From: Bizionia sp. M204
Lineage (GTDB): Bacteria; Bacteroidota; Bacteroidia; Flavobacteriales; Flavobacteriaceae
NCBI RefSeq assembly: GCF_023205095.1
Contig: NZ_CP046242.1
Span: forward strand, 981,001 to 1,045,000
Length of the DNA stretch: 64,000 nt
Direction: 5' to 3'
The position numbers and the translations under genes are program-made. The number at the start of each line of letters is the position of its first letter. Position 1 is the stretch's first letter. Under the pieces are notes generated by a model. That model did no database searches. It worked only from the letters and a program-made list of their open reading frames with translations, and was not told where the DNA came from. Below are positions 8,057 to 16,380 of the stretch, piece by piece.

Positions 8057-9298
8057 ATGATAGCAAGCTTGCAGACAAAAAACAAACTCAAGATATTTAA
8101 CGATCCAATTTACGGATTTATTACCATTCCAAATGCGCTGATTTTCGATTTAATCAATCATAAATATTTTCAACGCCTTCGCCGAATATCCCAAATGGGT
8201 TTATCTTATTTAGTTTATCCTGGCGCACATCACACGCGTTTTCATCATGCTTTGGGCGGTATGCATTTAATGCAGAAAGCTGTTCAAGTGCTTCGTTTTA
8301 AAGGGGTTGAAATATCTGAAGCTGAAGAAAATGCCTTGTACATAGCCATACTTTTGCATGATATTGGTCATGGACCTTTTTCTCATGCCATGGAGCATAG
8401 TATTGTAAATGGTGTGAGTCATGAGCATATTTCGCTTCAATTTATGGAGGTTTTAAACGCCGAATTTAACGGAAGTTTAACGCTTGCCATCCAAATTTTT
8501 AAGGGCGAATACAACAGACCCTTTATGTGTGCGTTAATTTCGAGCCAATTTGATATGGATCGAGCCGACTATTTAAAGCGTGATAGTTTTTATACAGGTG
8601 TCGCCGAAGGTAATATTAATAGTGACCGATTAATTACCATGCTACATGTGGTGGATGACGAATTAGTAGTGGAAGAAAAAGGCATTTACAGCATTGAGAA
8701 GTTTTTAGTTGCCAGACGTCTTATGTATTGGCAAGTGTATTTGCATAAAACAGGTTTGGTTGCCGAACAGTTATTAATGCGTGTTTTACAACGCGCTAAA
8801 GAACTTACCCAACAAGGTGTTATTTTAGAAGCCAGTAAACCGTTACAGTTTTTTTTACGGAATGATATACAAATTGCTAATTTTAATAACGAGACTTTAG
8901 ATACATTTTCTAAACTAGATGATTATGATATTATAATGGCAATGAAAGCTTGGCAATATCACGATGATTTTGTTTTAAAAAATTTATGCGAAATGATTAT
9001 TAACAGGCAATTATTAAAGGTGAAGCTAAAAAAGAATCCCGTACAGCCGGAAAAGCTTCAGAAGCATATAAATAAATTAATGAAACAATATAAGGTATCA
9101 GAGCATGAAGCGGCCTATTTTGTTTTTACTGGTGCCATTTCCAATCAGGCTTATGAACAAGATAGCCAGCCGATAAACGTCTTATTTCAATCGGGTAAAA
9201 TTCAAAATATAGTAAAAGCTTCAGACCAATTAAACCTAAAAGCACTGTCAAAACCAGTCACAAAATATTATATATGTTATCCTAAAGATAAAATGTAA
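8057..9298 (+). CDS. HD-domain phosphohydrolase, dGTPase-like
   Basis: This 413-residue cytoplasmic metal-dependent HD phosphohydrolase resembles the dNTPase/SamHD1 group. Visible motifs are [26 protein letters not shown] (His64), the catalytic HD pair in [16 protein letters not shown] (101-102) and [16 protein letters not shown]. The start is taken at 8057 ([10 protein letters not shown]), because the longer frame from 7970 runs back into porX. It may be transcribed with lpxD, whose start lies 25 bases beyond the stop. The substrate (dGTP or another nucleotide) cannot be decided from the sequence. Confidence 0.88.
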   Translation: MIASLQTKNKLKIFNDPIYGFITIPNALIFDLINHKYFQRLRRISQMGLSYLVYPGAHHTRFHHALGGMHLMQKAVQVLRFKGVEISEAEENALYIAILLHDIGHGPFSHAMEHSIVNGVSHEHISLQFMEVLNAEFNGSLTLAIQIFKGEYNRPFMCALISSQFDMDRADYLKRDSFYTGVAEGNINSDRLITMLHVVDDELVVEEKGIYSIEKFLVARRLMYWQVYLHKTGLVAEQLLMRVLQRAKELTQQGVILEASKPLQFFLRNDIQIANFNNETLDTFSKLDDYDIIMAMKAWQYHDDFVLKNLCEMIINRQLLKVKLKKNPVQPEKLQKHINKLMKQYKVSEHEAAYFVFTGAISNQAYEQDSQPINVLFQSGKIQNIVKASDQLNLKALSKPVTKYYICYPKDKM

Positions 9299-9323
9299 TA
9301 CATTTTTTCTATTTTTGCTTTCA

Positions 9324-10352
9324 ATGAATTTTACAGCAGAACAAATAGCAGGTATTTTAGAAGGTGAAATTGTTGGCGACTCTACTATTGAAGTTTCCAG
9401 GTTATCTAAAATTGAAGAAGGAGCGGCAGGCGCTTTAACCTTTCTTTCTAATCCTAAATACACACCTTATATATATACAACTAAAGCTTCTATTACAATT
9501 GTTAATAAAAGCTTTATTCCAGAGAAAGATATTCACACTACTTTAATAAAGGTAGATGATGCCTATAAAGCGTTTTCAAAATTATTGGAATATTATAACC
9601 AGGTTAAATTAAACAAATCTGGAATAGAACAGCCAACATTTATTTCTGATTCTGCTAAATTAGGCGAAAACATATATATAGGTGCATTTTCGTACATTGG
9701 AAATAATGTAGAAATAGGTAATCATGTTAAAATTTTTCCCAATAGTTATATTGGCGATAATGTGGTGATTAAGGATCATACGATTGTGTTTGCTGGTGTA
9801 AAAATTTATTCAGATTGTTTGGTTGGTTCCCACTGCGTTCTTAATTCAGGCGCTATTATTGGAGCTGATGGTTTTGGATTTACCCCAAATGAAAAAGGGG
9901 AGTACCATAAAGTACCGCAAATAGGGAATGTTATTTTGGAAGATTTTGTGGATGTTGGTGCAGCCACCACGATAGATCGTGCCACTTTAGGTTCTACAAT
10001 TATTAGAAAAGGTGTAAAGCTGGATAATCAAATTCAAATTGCGCACAATGTTGAAATTGGAAAAAATACTGTTATTGCTGCGCAAACGGGAATTGCTGGC
10101 TCAACCAAAATTGGTGAAAATTGTCAAATAGGAGGCCAAGTTGGTATTTCAGGACACCTTACCATAGGTAATAATGTTAAAATACAGGCACAATCTGGGA
10201 TTGGTAAAAACATTAAGGATAATGAGGTTTTACAAGGCTCGCCTTCATTTAATTATAGCGATTGGAATAAATCCTATGTGCATTTTAAAAATTTACCAAA
10301 ATTATTTAAATCAGTAAACGAGATAGAAAAAAAATTAGATGGGAATAATTAA
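9324..10352 (+). CDS. lpxD: UDP-3-O-acylglucosamine N-acyltransferase LpxD
   Basis: LpxD adds the second 3-hydroxyacyl chain to UDP-3-O-acylglucosamine, the third step of lipid A synthesis. The 342-residue protein has the N-terminal uridine-binding domain ([10 protein letters not shown]...[11 protein letters not shown]), then a left-handed beta-helix of hexapeptide repeats. It retains GADGFGF, QIAHN with the catalytic His, and GISGHLTIG with the second conserved His. The start is set at the ATG at 9324, just after a TATTTTTG sequence. Its 3' end overlaps the lpxC start by 14 bases, so the two are translationally linked. Confidence 0.95.
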   Translation: MNFTAEQIAGILEGEIVGDSTIEVSRLSKIEEGAAGALTFLSNPKYTPYIYTTKASITIVNKSFIPEKDIHTTLIKVDDAYKAFSKLLEYYNQVKLNKSGIEQPTFISDSAKLGENIYIGAFSYIGNNVEIGNHVKIFPNSYIGDNVVIKDHTIVFAGVKIYSDCLVGSHCVLNSGAIIGADGFGFTPNEKGEYHKVPQIGNVILEDFVDVGAATTIDRATLGSTIIRKGVKLDNQIQIAHNVEIGKNTVIAAQTGIAGSTKIGENCQIGGQVGISGHLTIGNNVKIQAQSGIGKNIKDNEVLQGSPSFNYSDWNKSYVHFKNLPKLFKSVNEIEKKLDGNN

Positions 10353-11253
10353 TACGGATATCAAACAGAAAACCATAGCTAGTGATGTTTCGCTTAAAGG
10401 CGTTGGTTTACACACAGGTAATAATGTAACCTTAACGTTTAAACCTGCTCCTGAAAATTTTGGATTTGCGTTTAAACGCATTGATTTGGAAGGTAGCCCA
10501 ATTATAGAAGCTGATGCTGTTTACGTAACTAATACGCAACGTGGCACATGTCTTGAAAAAAATGGCGTTACAATTCAAACCTGCGAGCATGTTTTGGCAG
10601 CGCTTGTTGGTATGGGCATTGATAATGCTATTTTGGAGCTTGATGCAGCCGAACCACCGATTATGGATGGTTCATCTAAATTTTTTGTTGAAGCTATTGA
10701 AAAGGCTGGCATTGTAGAACAAGAAGCCTTCAGGGAAGCTTACGAGGTTACTGATGTCATTTCTTATACAGACGAAGAAACCGGAAGTGAAATTCTAGTG
10801 ATGCCTGCCAAAGAGTACCAAGTGACTACTATGGTGGATTTTGGCACTAAAGTTTTAGGAACACAGAATGCGTCCATTAAAAATATGGCTGAATTTAAAG
10901 CTGAAATATCAGATTCTAGAACCTTCAGCTTTCTTCATGAAATTGAAACACTTTTAGAACACGGACTTATTAAGGGTGGCGATTTAAATAATGCCATTGT
11001 TTACGTAGATAAAGAATTGTCTCCAGAAACCATGGAGAAACTAAAAGTAGCTTTCAATAAAGACTCCATTTCTGTAAAACCTAATGGAATCTTGGATAAT
11101 TTAACATTGCATCATCCAAATGAAGCGGCACGACATAAATTATTAGATGTTATTGGCGATTTAGCCTTAATAAAAACACATATTAAAGGTAAGGTTATTG
11201 CTAATAAGCCAGGTCATTTTGTAAACACACAATTTGCTAAAAAAAATGTGTAA
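10339..11253 (+). CDS. lpxC: LpxC deacetylase, split from its usual FabZ fusion partner
   Basis: LpxC is the zinc deacetylase of UDP-3-O-acyl-GlcNAc, the committed step of lipid A synthesis. The ORF (304 residues) has [16 protein letters not shown] with one zinc His, MDGSS and the [14 protein letters not shown] block with the other zinc ligands. In most Bacteroidota LpxC is fused in frame to FabZ. Here the frame ends (FAKKNV, stop) just after a run of eight A at 11239-11246. Skipping one A continues smoothly as [16 protein letters not shown] into FabZ, giving about 468 residues, the normal fusion length. So this is a frameshifted fusion, a true split, or a sequencing error in the homopolymer. 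Confidence 0.93.
   Translation: MGIINTDIKQKTIASDVSLKGVGLHTGNNVTLTFKPAPENFGFAFKRIDLEGSPIIEADAVYVTNTQRGTCLEKNGVTIQTCEHVLAALVGMGIDNAILELDAAEPPIMDGSSKFFVEAIEKAGIVEQEAFREAYEVTDVISYTDEETGSEILVMPAKEYQVTTMVDFGTKVLGTQNASIKNMAEFKAEISDSRTFSFLHEIETLLEHGLIKGGDLNNAIVYVDKELSPETMEKLKVAFNKDSISVKPNGILDNLTLHHPNEAARHKLLDVIGDLALIKTHIKGKVIANKPGHFVNTQFAKKNV
11239..11246 (+). other. A8 homopolymer at the lpxC/fabZ frame break
   Basis: Eight consecutive A (GCT then AAAAAAAA then TGTG) lie exactly where the LpxC frame must shift by +1, or lose one A, to continue into FabZ. The ATG made by the last A (11246-11248) overlaps the lpxC stop (11251-11253), so reinitiation is also possible. Runs of this kind are known sites of RNA polymerase slippage and of sequencing indels. 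Confidence 0.8.
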
Positions 11254-11746
11254 GATTATTAAAAATGAGCGTCGTAATAATGTGCCGAATATTGATTTGA
11301 ATAAAGAGCCGTTAATGGACGTAAATCAAATAATGAATATGTTGCCACATAGACAACCGTTTTTGTTAATTGATAAGATATTCGAATTAACAGATTCTGG
11401 CGTTATTGGTATGAAAAACGTAACCATGAATGAGCCCTTTTTTGCAGGACATTTCCCAGGCGCACCAGTTATGCCGGGTGTTCTAATTGTTGAAGCTATG
11501 GCACAAACAGGTGGTATTTTAGTATTAAGTACCGTTCCGGATCCAGAAAATTATTTGACATTCTTTATGAAAATAGATAATGTAAAATTCAAACAAAAAG
11601 TCGTACCAGGAGATACATTAATATTTAAATGCGATTTAATTTCACCTATACGTCGTGGTATTTGTCACATGCAAGGTTATGCTTATGCTAATGGAAAACT
11701 ATGTGCGGAAGCCGAATTAATGGCGCAAATTTCAAAAGTTAAATAA
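11246..11746 (+). CDS. fabZ: 3-hydroxyacyl-ACP dehydratase FabZ (fusion half)
   Basis: FabZ dehydrates 3-hydroxyacyl-ACP in fatty acid elongation and competes with lipid A synthesis for the same substrate. The hotdog-fold signature MLPHRQPFLLID, the catalytic region HFPGAPVMPGVLIVEAMAQ and SPIRRGICHMQGYAY are intact. Upstream of the family-typical start (MDVNQIMNML at 11315) sits a basic stretch ([11 protein letters not shown]) matching the linker of LpxC-FabZ fusions, evidence that the fusion was ancestral. I give the ATG at 11246 as the start if it is translated separately, which overlaps lpxC by 8 bases. Confidence 0.92.
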   Translation: MCKIIKNERRNNVPNIDLNKEPLMDVNQIMNMLPHRQPFLLIDKIFELTDSGVIGMKNVTMNEPFFAGHFPGAPVMPGVLIVEAMAQTGGILVLSTVPDPENYLTFFMKIDNVKFKQKVVPGDTLIFKCDLISPIRRGICHMQGYAYANGKLCAEAELMAQISKVK

Positions 11747-11816
11747 TAATACTAAATGCAGTTTTTTAAACATAACTTGCTAAATAATTTTACCAATTAA
11801 TTAATTCTAGTATAAA

Positions 11817-12602
11817 ATGAATCAACCACTAGCATACGTACATCCAGGAGCTAAAATAGCTAAAAATGTCGTAATTGATCCCTTTACAACTATTCATAAT
11901 AATGTTATTATTGGAGAGGGAACTTGGATAGGAAGTAACGTAACCATTATGGAAGGCGCTCGTATTGGTAAAAATTGTAATATTTTTCCGGGAGCTGTAA
12001 TTTCAGCAACACCTCAAGATTTAAAATATAAAGATGAAGATACCACAGTTGAAATTGGTGATAACGTGACCATTAGGGAATGTGTTACTATTAACCGTGG
12101 AACAACAGATAGAATGAAAACCGTTATTGGTGATAATTGTTTAATTATGGCCTATTGCCACATAGCGCATGACTGCATTGTTGGTAAAAACTGTATCTTT
12201 TCTAATAATAGTACACTTGCAGGTCATATTAATGTTGGCGATTATGTGGTTCTAGCAGGTATGACAGCTGTTCATCAATTCTGCTCAATTGGAAACCATG
12301 CATTTGTAACAGGTGGTTCTTTAGTAAGAAAAGATGTACCACCATTTGTTAAAGCAGCTCGTGAACCTTTATCCTACGTTGGAATTAATTCAGTAGGTTT
12401 AAGACGTCGTGGTTTTACAACTGAAAAAATTACCGAAATACAGGACATTTATAGAATTCTATATCAAAAAAATTATAATAATACACAAGCAGCTGAAATC
12501 ATTGAAGCTGAAATGGAAGCAACCCATGAGCGTGATGAAATTTTGCAATTTATAAAAGATTCGCAACGTGGTATTATGAAGGGTTACTTCAAATCTAATT
12601 AA
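11817..12602 (+). CDS. lpxA: UDP-GlcNAc O-acyltransferase LpxA
   Basis: LpxA transfers a 3-hydroxyacyl chain from ACP to UDP-GlcNAc, the first lipid A step. The 261-residue length is normal. The left-handed beta-helix hexapeptides run through the first two thirds, with ATPQDLKYKDE, TINRGT, the catalytic His in CHIAHDC, GMTAVHQFC and the GLRRRGF helix of the C-terminal domain. It follows fabZ after 70 bases with no terminator visible, so it belongs to the same lpx operon, and efp follows after 15 bases. Confidence 0.95.
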   Translation: MNQPLAYVHPGAKIAKNVVIDPFTTIHNNVIIGEGTWIGSNVTIMEGARIGKNCNIFPGAVISATPQDLKYKDEDTTVEIGDNVTIRECVTINRGTTDRMKTVIGDNCLIMAYCHIAHDCIVGKNCIFSNNSTLAGHINVGDYVVLAGMTAVHQFCSIGNHAFVTGGSLVRKDVPPFVKAAREPLSYVGINSVGLRRRGFTTEKITEIQDIYRILYQKNYNNTQAAEIIEAEMEATHERDEILQFIKDSQRGIMKGYFKSN

Positions 12603-12617
12603 AAATAAACAAGTAAA

Positions 12618-13184
12618 ATGGCAACAACATCAGATATTCGCAACGGATTATGTATTCGTTATAATCATGATATTTATAAAATAATTGAATTTTTACACGT
12701 AAAACCGGGAAAAGGTCCTGCGTTTGTAAGAACTAAAATGAAAAGTGTAACATCAGGAAAAGTATTGGAAAATACCTTTTCGGCGGGACATAAAATTGAA
12801 GATGTGCGTGTTGAAACACATAAGTTTCAGTTTCTATATCATGATGGTGAATTTTATCATTTTATGAACCAAGAAGATTATACACAAATTCGTTTATTAG
12901 AAGCCGCTTTGGATAGAGCTGATTTAATGAAAGAAGGTGAAGTAGTTACCGTATTAATAAATACGGAGGACAATATGCCGCTTTCTGTTGAAATGCCAGC
13001 TAGTGTTATATTAGAAGTAACACATACTGAACCAGGTGTAAAAGGAAATACAGCAACCAACGCTACCAAGCCTGCAACAGTGGAAACAGGAGCAGAGGTA
13101 AATGTGCCACTTTTTATAAATGAAGGTGATAAAATTAAAATTGAAACCGATAAAGGGACTTATAAAGAGCGCGTAAAAGAATAA
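12618..13184 (+). CDS. efp: Elongation factor P
   Basis: EF-P relieves ribosome stalling at polyproline. The 188-residue protein has the KOW-like domain I with the HVKPGKGPAFVRTK loop, whose lysine at the tip (in PGKGPAF) is the position modified in many bacteria. Domain II has LLEAALDRADLMKEGEVV, and domain III has LEVTHTEPGVKGNTAT and GDKIKIETDKGTYKERV. It sits inside the lpx block, 15 bases after lpxA. I see no modification enzyme nearby. Confidence 0.96.
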   Translation: MATTSDIRNGLCIRYNHDIYKIIEFLHVKPGKGPAFVRTKMKSVTSGKVLENTFSAGHKIEDVRVETHKFQFLYHDGEFYHFMNQEDYTQIRLLEAALDRADLMKEGEVVTVLINTEDNMPLSVEMPASVILEVTHTEPGVKGNTATNATKPATVETGAEVNVPLFINEGDKIKIETDKGTYKERVKE

Positions 13185-13234
13185 AAATTAGTAAAACAGT
13201 TAGTTTTAAAATACTGATTGCTAATTATAGAAAT

Positions 13235-14170
13235 ATGAAGTTTCCAAAACCACATACTTTAGAAGAAATTGCCTCGTTAATTGATGTTAACTATATTGGT
13301 GACCCTAGTTTTCCTGTGCTTGGTATGAATGAAATTCATGTCGTAGAACCTGGAGATATTGTTTTTGTAGATCATCCAAAGTACTACAATAAAGCACTAG
13401 ATTCTGCTGCTACCATTGTTCTAATTAATAAAGAGGTTACTTGTCCAGAAGGGAAAGCCCTTTTAATTAGTGATGATCCGTTTCGCGATTTCAACAAGCT
13501 CACCAAACATTTTAAACCGTTTCAACCGGCAACATCTGCTATAACAGATTCGGCTAAAATTGGAAAAAATACTATCATTCAACCTAACTGCTTTATTGGT
13601 AATAATGTTATTATAGGCGACAATTGTGTTATACATTCCAACGTTACTATTTATGATGATACCATTATTGGAAATAATGTAACTATTCATGCAGGAACTA
13701 TATTAGGAGCTAGTGCGTTTTATTATAAAAAGCGTCCAGAAGGATTTGATCCTTTAATCTCTGGCGGCCGTGTGGTTATAAAGGATTATGTAGACATAGG
13801 TGCACTTTGTACGATTGATAAAGGGGTAACGGGTGATACCACGATTGGAGAAGGTTCTAAATTGGATAATCAAATTCAAATAGGTCATGATACCATGGTT
13901 GGAAAGAAATGCTTAATTGCGTCACAAACGGGAATTGCAGGATGTGTAATAATTGAAGATGAAGTAACTATTTGGGGACAAGTAGGCTGTGCAAGTGGTA
14001 TTACTATTGGAGAAAAAGCAGTTATTCATGCTCAATCAGGAATTAGTAAATCCTTGCCAGGACATAAAACGTATTGGGGAACACCAGCTCAAGAAGCACG
14101 AGCAGTCATGAAGGAAATGGCTAATATTAAGCAATTACCCAAAATAATTGAGCAATTAAAACATAAATAA
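13235..14170 (+). CDS. LpxD-like acyltransferase paralog
   Basis: This 311-residue protein has the LpxD layout: an N-terminal domain (HTLEEIASLI...GDIVFVDHPKYY) followed by a hexapeptide-repeat beta-helix. It differs from the canonical LpxD at 9324-10352 at key places: GADGFGF is replaced by GASAFYY, QIAHN by QIGHD (catalytic His kept), and the second conserved His in GISGHLTIG is replaced (GCASGITIG). It may acylate a different sugar nucleotide or use a different acyl donor, or it may be non-catalytic. It follows efp by 50 bases and abuts the NTF2-like gene with no gap. Confidence 0.85.
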   Translation: MKFPKPHTLEEIASLIDVNYIGDPSFPVLGMNEIHVVEPGDIVFVDHPKYYNKALDSAATIVLINKEVTCPEGKALLISDDPFRDFNKLTKHFKPFQPATSAITDSAKIGKNTIIQPNCFIGNNVIIGDNCVIHSNVTIYDDTIIGNNVTIHAGTILGASAFYYKKRPEGFDPLISGGRVVIKDYVDIGALCTIDKGVTGDTTIGEGSKLDNQIQIGHDTMVGKKCLIASQTGIAGCVIIEDEVTIWGQVGCASGITIGEKAVIHAQSGISKSLPGHKTYWGTPAQEARAVMKEMANIKQLPKIIEQLKHK

Positions 14171-14578
14171 ATGACTTCAAAAGCGCTTATTAAATCGTAC
14201 TACGAATCAGATTTAGCAAATGATGAAACGTTAATAGATAAATTTTATCATAAAGATTGCGTCATTCACTGGAATAGTAGCAGAGGCTATACTAAAATGA
14301 ATTTTAGCGGGATAACTGCTTTTTTTAAAAGTGTCAGGGAATCATATAATAATTTAAGATTTGAAATAACCCACTTATTGGAAGAAGATGATGTAGTAAC
14401 CTCTAGACATACCTTATATGCAAACACAATTGAGTCCCAAGGCGAAGAAATGCCAATTGCACATTACATCTGTATTCATCACATAATAGACAATCAAATT
14501 CATCGTACTTTTGAGATTAGTCAACCTGCGGATACCGATAGTTTAGATTCAGGCGCATATTCTAAAATAAATTTATAA
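14171..14578 (+). CDS. NTF2-like (SnoaL-type) small protein
   Basis: This 135-residue protein has the nuclear transport factor 2 fold pattern: an N-terminal helix (LIKSYYESDLANDETLIDKFYHKDC), FFKSVRESYNNLRFEITHLL, then strands with VVTSRHTLYA and IAHYICIHHIIDNQIHRTFEISQ. Members bind small ligands or act as isomerases, and no specific substrate can be named. Its ATG starts immediately after the stop of the LpxD paralog (TAA then ATG), so it is in the same transcript. Confidence 0.75.
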   Translation: MTSKALIKSYYESDLANDETLIDKFYHKDCVIHWNSSRGYTKMNFSGITAFFKSVRESYNNLRFEITHLLEEDDVVTSRHTLYANTIESQGEEMPIAHYICIHHIIDNQIHRTFEISQPADTDSLDSGAYSKINL

Positions 14579-14607
14579 AAACTCTTTACAAATAGGTGGC
14601 AAAACAT

Positions 14608-14615
14608 TACTTTTG
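14608..14615 (+). promoter_or_regulatory. Possible -7 element for sucD
   Basis: TACTTTTG matches TAnnTTTG and lies 33 bases before the sucD ATG. No TTG lies at the usual distance upstream. Confidence 0.35.
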
Positions 14616-14648
14616 TCACGTTTTAAAAACATAAAAAATTAAACTTAG

Positions 14649-15521
14649 ATGAGCGTTTTAGTTAATAAAGATTCAAAGATAATAGTTCAAGGATTTACAG
14701 GTAGTGAAGGAACATTTCACGCTGGCCAAATGATTGAGTACGGAACCAATGTTGTTGGTGGTGTTACACCAGGAAAAGGTGGGCAATCCCATTTAGACAG
14801 ACCTGTTTTTAACACAGTTCAGGAAGCTGTAGAAAAAGTTGGAGCTGATACTTCTATAATTTTTGTGCCACCAGCTTTTGCTGCTGATGCCATTATGGAA
14901 GCTGCTAATGCTGGAATAAAAGTGATTATTACTATTACCGAAGGAATTCCTGTAGCCGATATGATTAAAGCGGCTCATTACATAAAAGATAAAGATTGCC
15001 GATTAATTGGTCCTAACTGTCCAGGCGTTATTACGCCAGGCGAAGCAAAAGTAGGTATTATGCCAGGTTTTGTTTTCAAAAAAGGAACGATTGGTATTGT
15101 GTCTAAATCAGGAACGTTAACCTATGAAGCTGCTGATCAAGTGGTAAAACAAGGTCTAGGTATTACAACAGCTATTGGTATTGGTGGTGATCCAATTATT
15201 GGAACAACAACTAAAGAAGCTATTGAATTATTAATTAACGATCCAGAAACAGAAGCCGTTGTAATGATTGGTGAAATTGGAGGTCAATTAGAAGCAGATG
15301 CTGCACATTGGTATAAAGCAAGTGGCAGTAAAAAACCAGTTATCGGTTTTATTGCTGGTGAAACTGCACCTGCAGGACGTACTATGGGTCATGCTGGAGC
15401 CATTGTTGGTGGTAGTGATGATACGGCGCAAGCTAAAAAGAAAATTATGAGAGAATGTGGTATTCACGTAGTAGATTCTCCAGCTGAAATAGGCAAAAAA
15501 GTAAAAGAAGTTATGGGTTAA
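14649..15521 (+). CDS. sucD: Succinate-CoA ligase subunit alpha
   Basis: SucD is the alpha subunit of succinyl-CoA synthetase, the TCA-cycle enzyme that makes ATP or GTP from succinyl-CoA. The 290-residue sequence has [13 protein letters not shown] (CoA-binding start), [31 protein letters not shown], and [13 protein letters not shown] with the phosphorylated His. The beta subunit gene sucC is not in this window. A strong terminator follows, so sucD closes the upstream gene block. Confidence 0.95.
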   Translation: MSVLVNKDSKIIVQGFTGSEGTFHAGQMIEYGTNVVGGVTPGKGGQSHLDRPVFNTVQEAVEKVGADTSIIFVPPAFAADAIMEAANAGIKVIITITEGIPVADMIKAAHYIKDKDCRLIGPNCPGVITPGEAKVGIMPGFVFKKGTIGIVSKSGTLTYEAADQVVKQGLGITTAIGIGGDPIIGTTTKEAIELLINDPETEAVVMIGEIGGQLEADAAHWYKASGSKKPVIGFIAGETAPAGRTMGHAGAIVGGSDDTAQAKKKIMRECGIHVVDSPAEIGKKVKEVMG

Positions 15522-15541
15522 TTTAACCTAATAAAACTGTT

Positions 15542-15573
15542 AAAAACCTTACAAAATCTTGTAAGGTTTTTTT
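15542..15573 (+). terminator. Rho-independent terminator after sucD
   Basis: A perfect 13-base stem (AAAAACCTTACAA with TTGTAAGGTTTTT, 15542-15554 and 15559-15571), a four-base AATC loop and a run of seven T. It separates sucD from fabG. Confidence 0.9.
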
Positions 15574-15630
15574 ATTTCATGCAACTTGTATTTATTATAT
15601 TTGACAAACAACTAATCACATCAGCGAATT

Positions 15631-16377
15631 ATGAAATTATTAGAAGGAAAAACAGCCATAATTACAGGAGCAAGTAGAGGAATTGGTCGTGGTATCGCCG
15701 AAGTTTTTGCAAAACATGGTGCAAATGTTGCATTTACTTATAGTTCTTCTGTTGAAGCCGCAAACGAACTTGAAAATGAACTGAATGCGCTTGGAATAAA
15801 AGCCAAAGGCTATAAAAGTAATGCTGCTAGTTTTGATGAAGCGCAACAATTAGCCGAAGATGTTGCCAAGGAATTTGGTAGTATTGATATTTTAGTCAAC
15901 AATGCGGGAATAACCAAGGATAACCTGCTCATGCGTTTAAGTGAAGATGATTTTGATAAAGTTATTGAAGTCAATTTAAAATCCGTTTTTAATATGACCA
16001 AAGCAGTTCAGCGCACCATGTTGAAACAACGTAAAGGTTCCATCATTAATATGAGTTCTGTGGTTGGTGTTAAAGGAAATGCCGGTCAAACTAACTACGC
16101 AGCTTCTAAAGCCGGAATGATTGGTTTTTCAAAATCTGTAGCTTTGGAACTTGGTTCTAGAAATATTAGAAGCAACGTAATTGCACCTGGATTTATTGAA
16201 ACGGAAATGACCGCAAAATTAGATGAAGAAACGGTAAAAGGATGGCGTAGTACTATTCCTTTAAAACGTGGCGGAACACCTGAAGATATTGCCAATGCAT
16301 GCGTATTTTTGGCTAGTGATATGTCTGCCTACATTACAGGACAAACACTAAATGTGGATGGTGGTATGCTAACATAA
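15631..16377 (+). CDS. fabG: 3-oxoacyl-ACP reductase FabG
   Basis: This 248-residue short-chain dehydrogenase reduces 3-oxoacyl-ACP in fatty acid synthesis. It has the NADPH motif TGASRGIGRG, NNAGIT, the catalytic Ser in INMSSVVG, Tyr and Lys in YAASKAG, and the C-terminal GQTLNVDGG typical of FabG. A TATATTTG -7-like box lies at 15596-15603. Other SDR functions are possible, but length and motifs fit FabG best. The next gene starts three bases after its stop, so they are co-transcribed. Confidence 0.9.
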   Translation: MKLLEGKTAIITGASRGIGRGIAEVFAKHGANVAFTYSSSVEAANELENELNALGIKAKGYKSNAASFDEAQQLAEDVAKEFGSIDILVNNAGITKDNLLMRLSEDDFDKVIEVNLKSVFNMTKAVQRTMLKQRKGSIINMSSVVGVKGNAGQTNYAASKAGMIGFSKSVALELGSRNIRSNVIAPGFIETEMTAKLDEETVKGWRSTIPLKRGGTPEDIANACVFLASDMSAYITGQTLNVDGGMLT

Positions 16378-16380
16378 TCC

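Noticed and set aside
11239-11246. Classic -1 ribosomal frameshift at the A run
   Set aside because: Reaching fabZ requires +1 (or loss of one A), not -1, so the usual A-AAA-AAG type of -1 slippage does not explain it.
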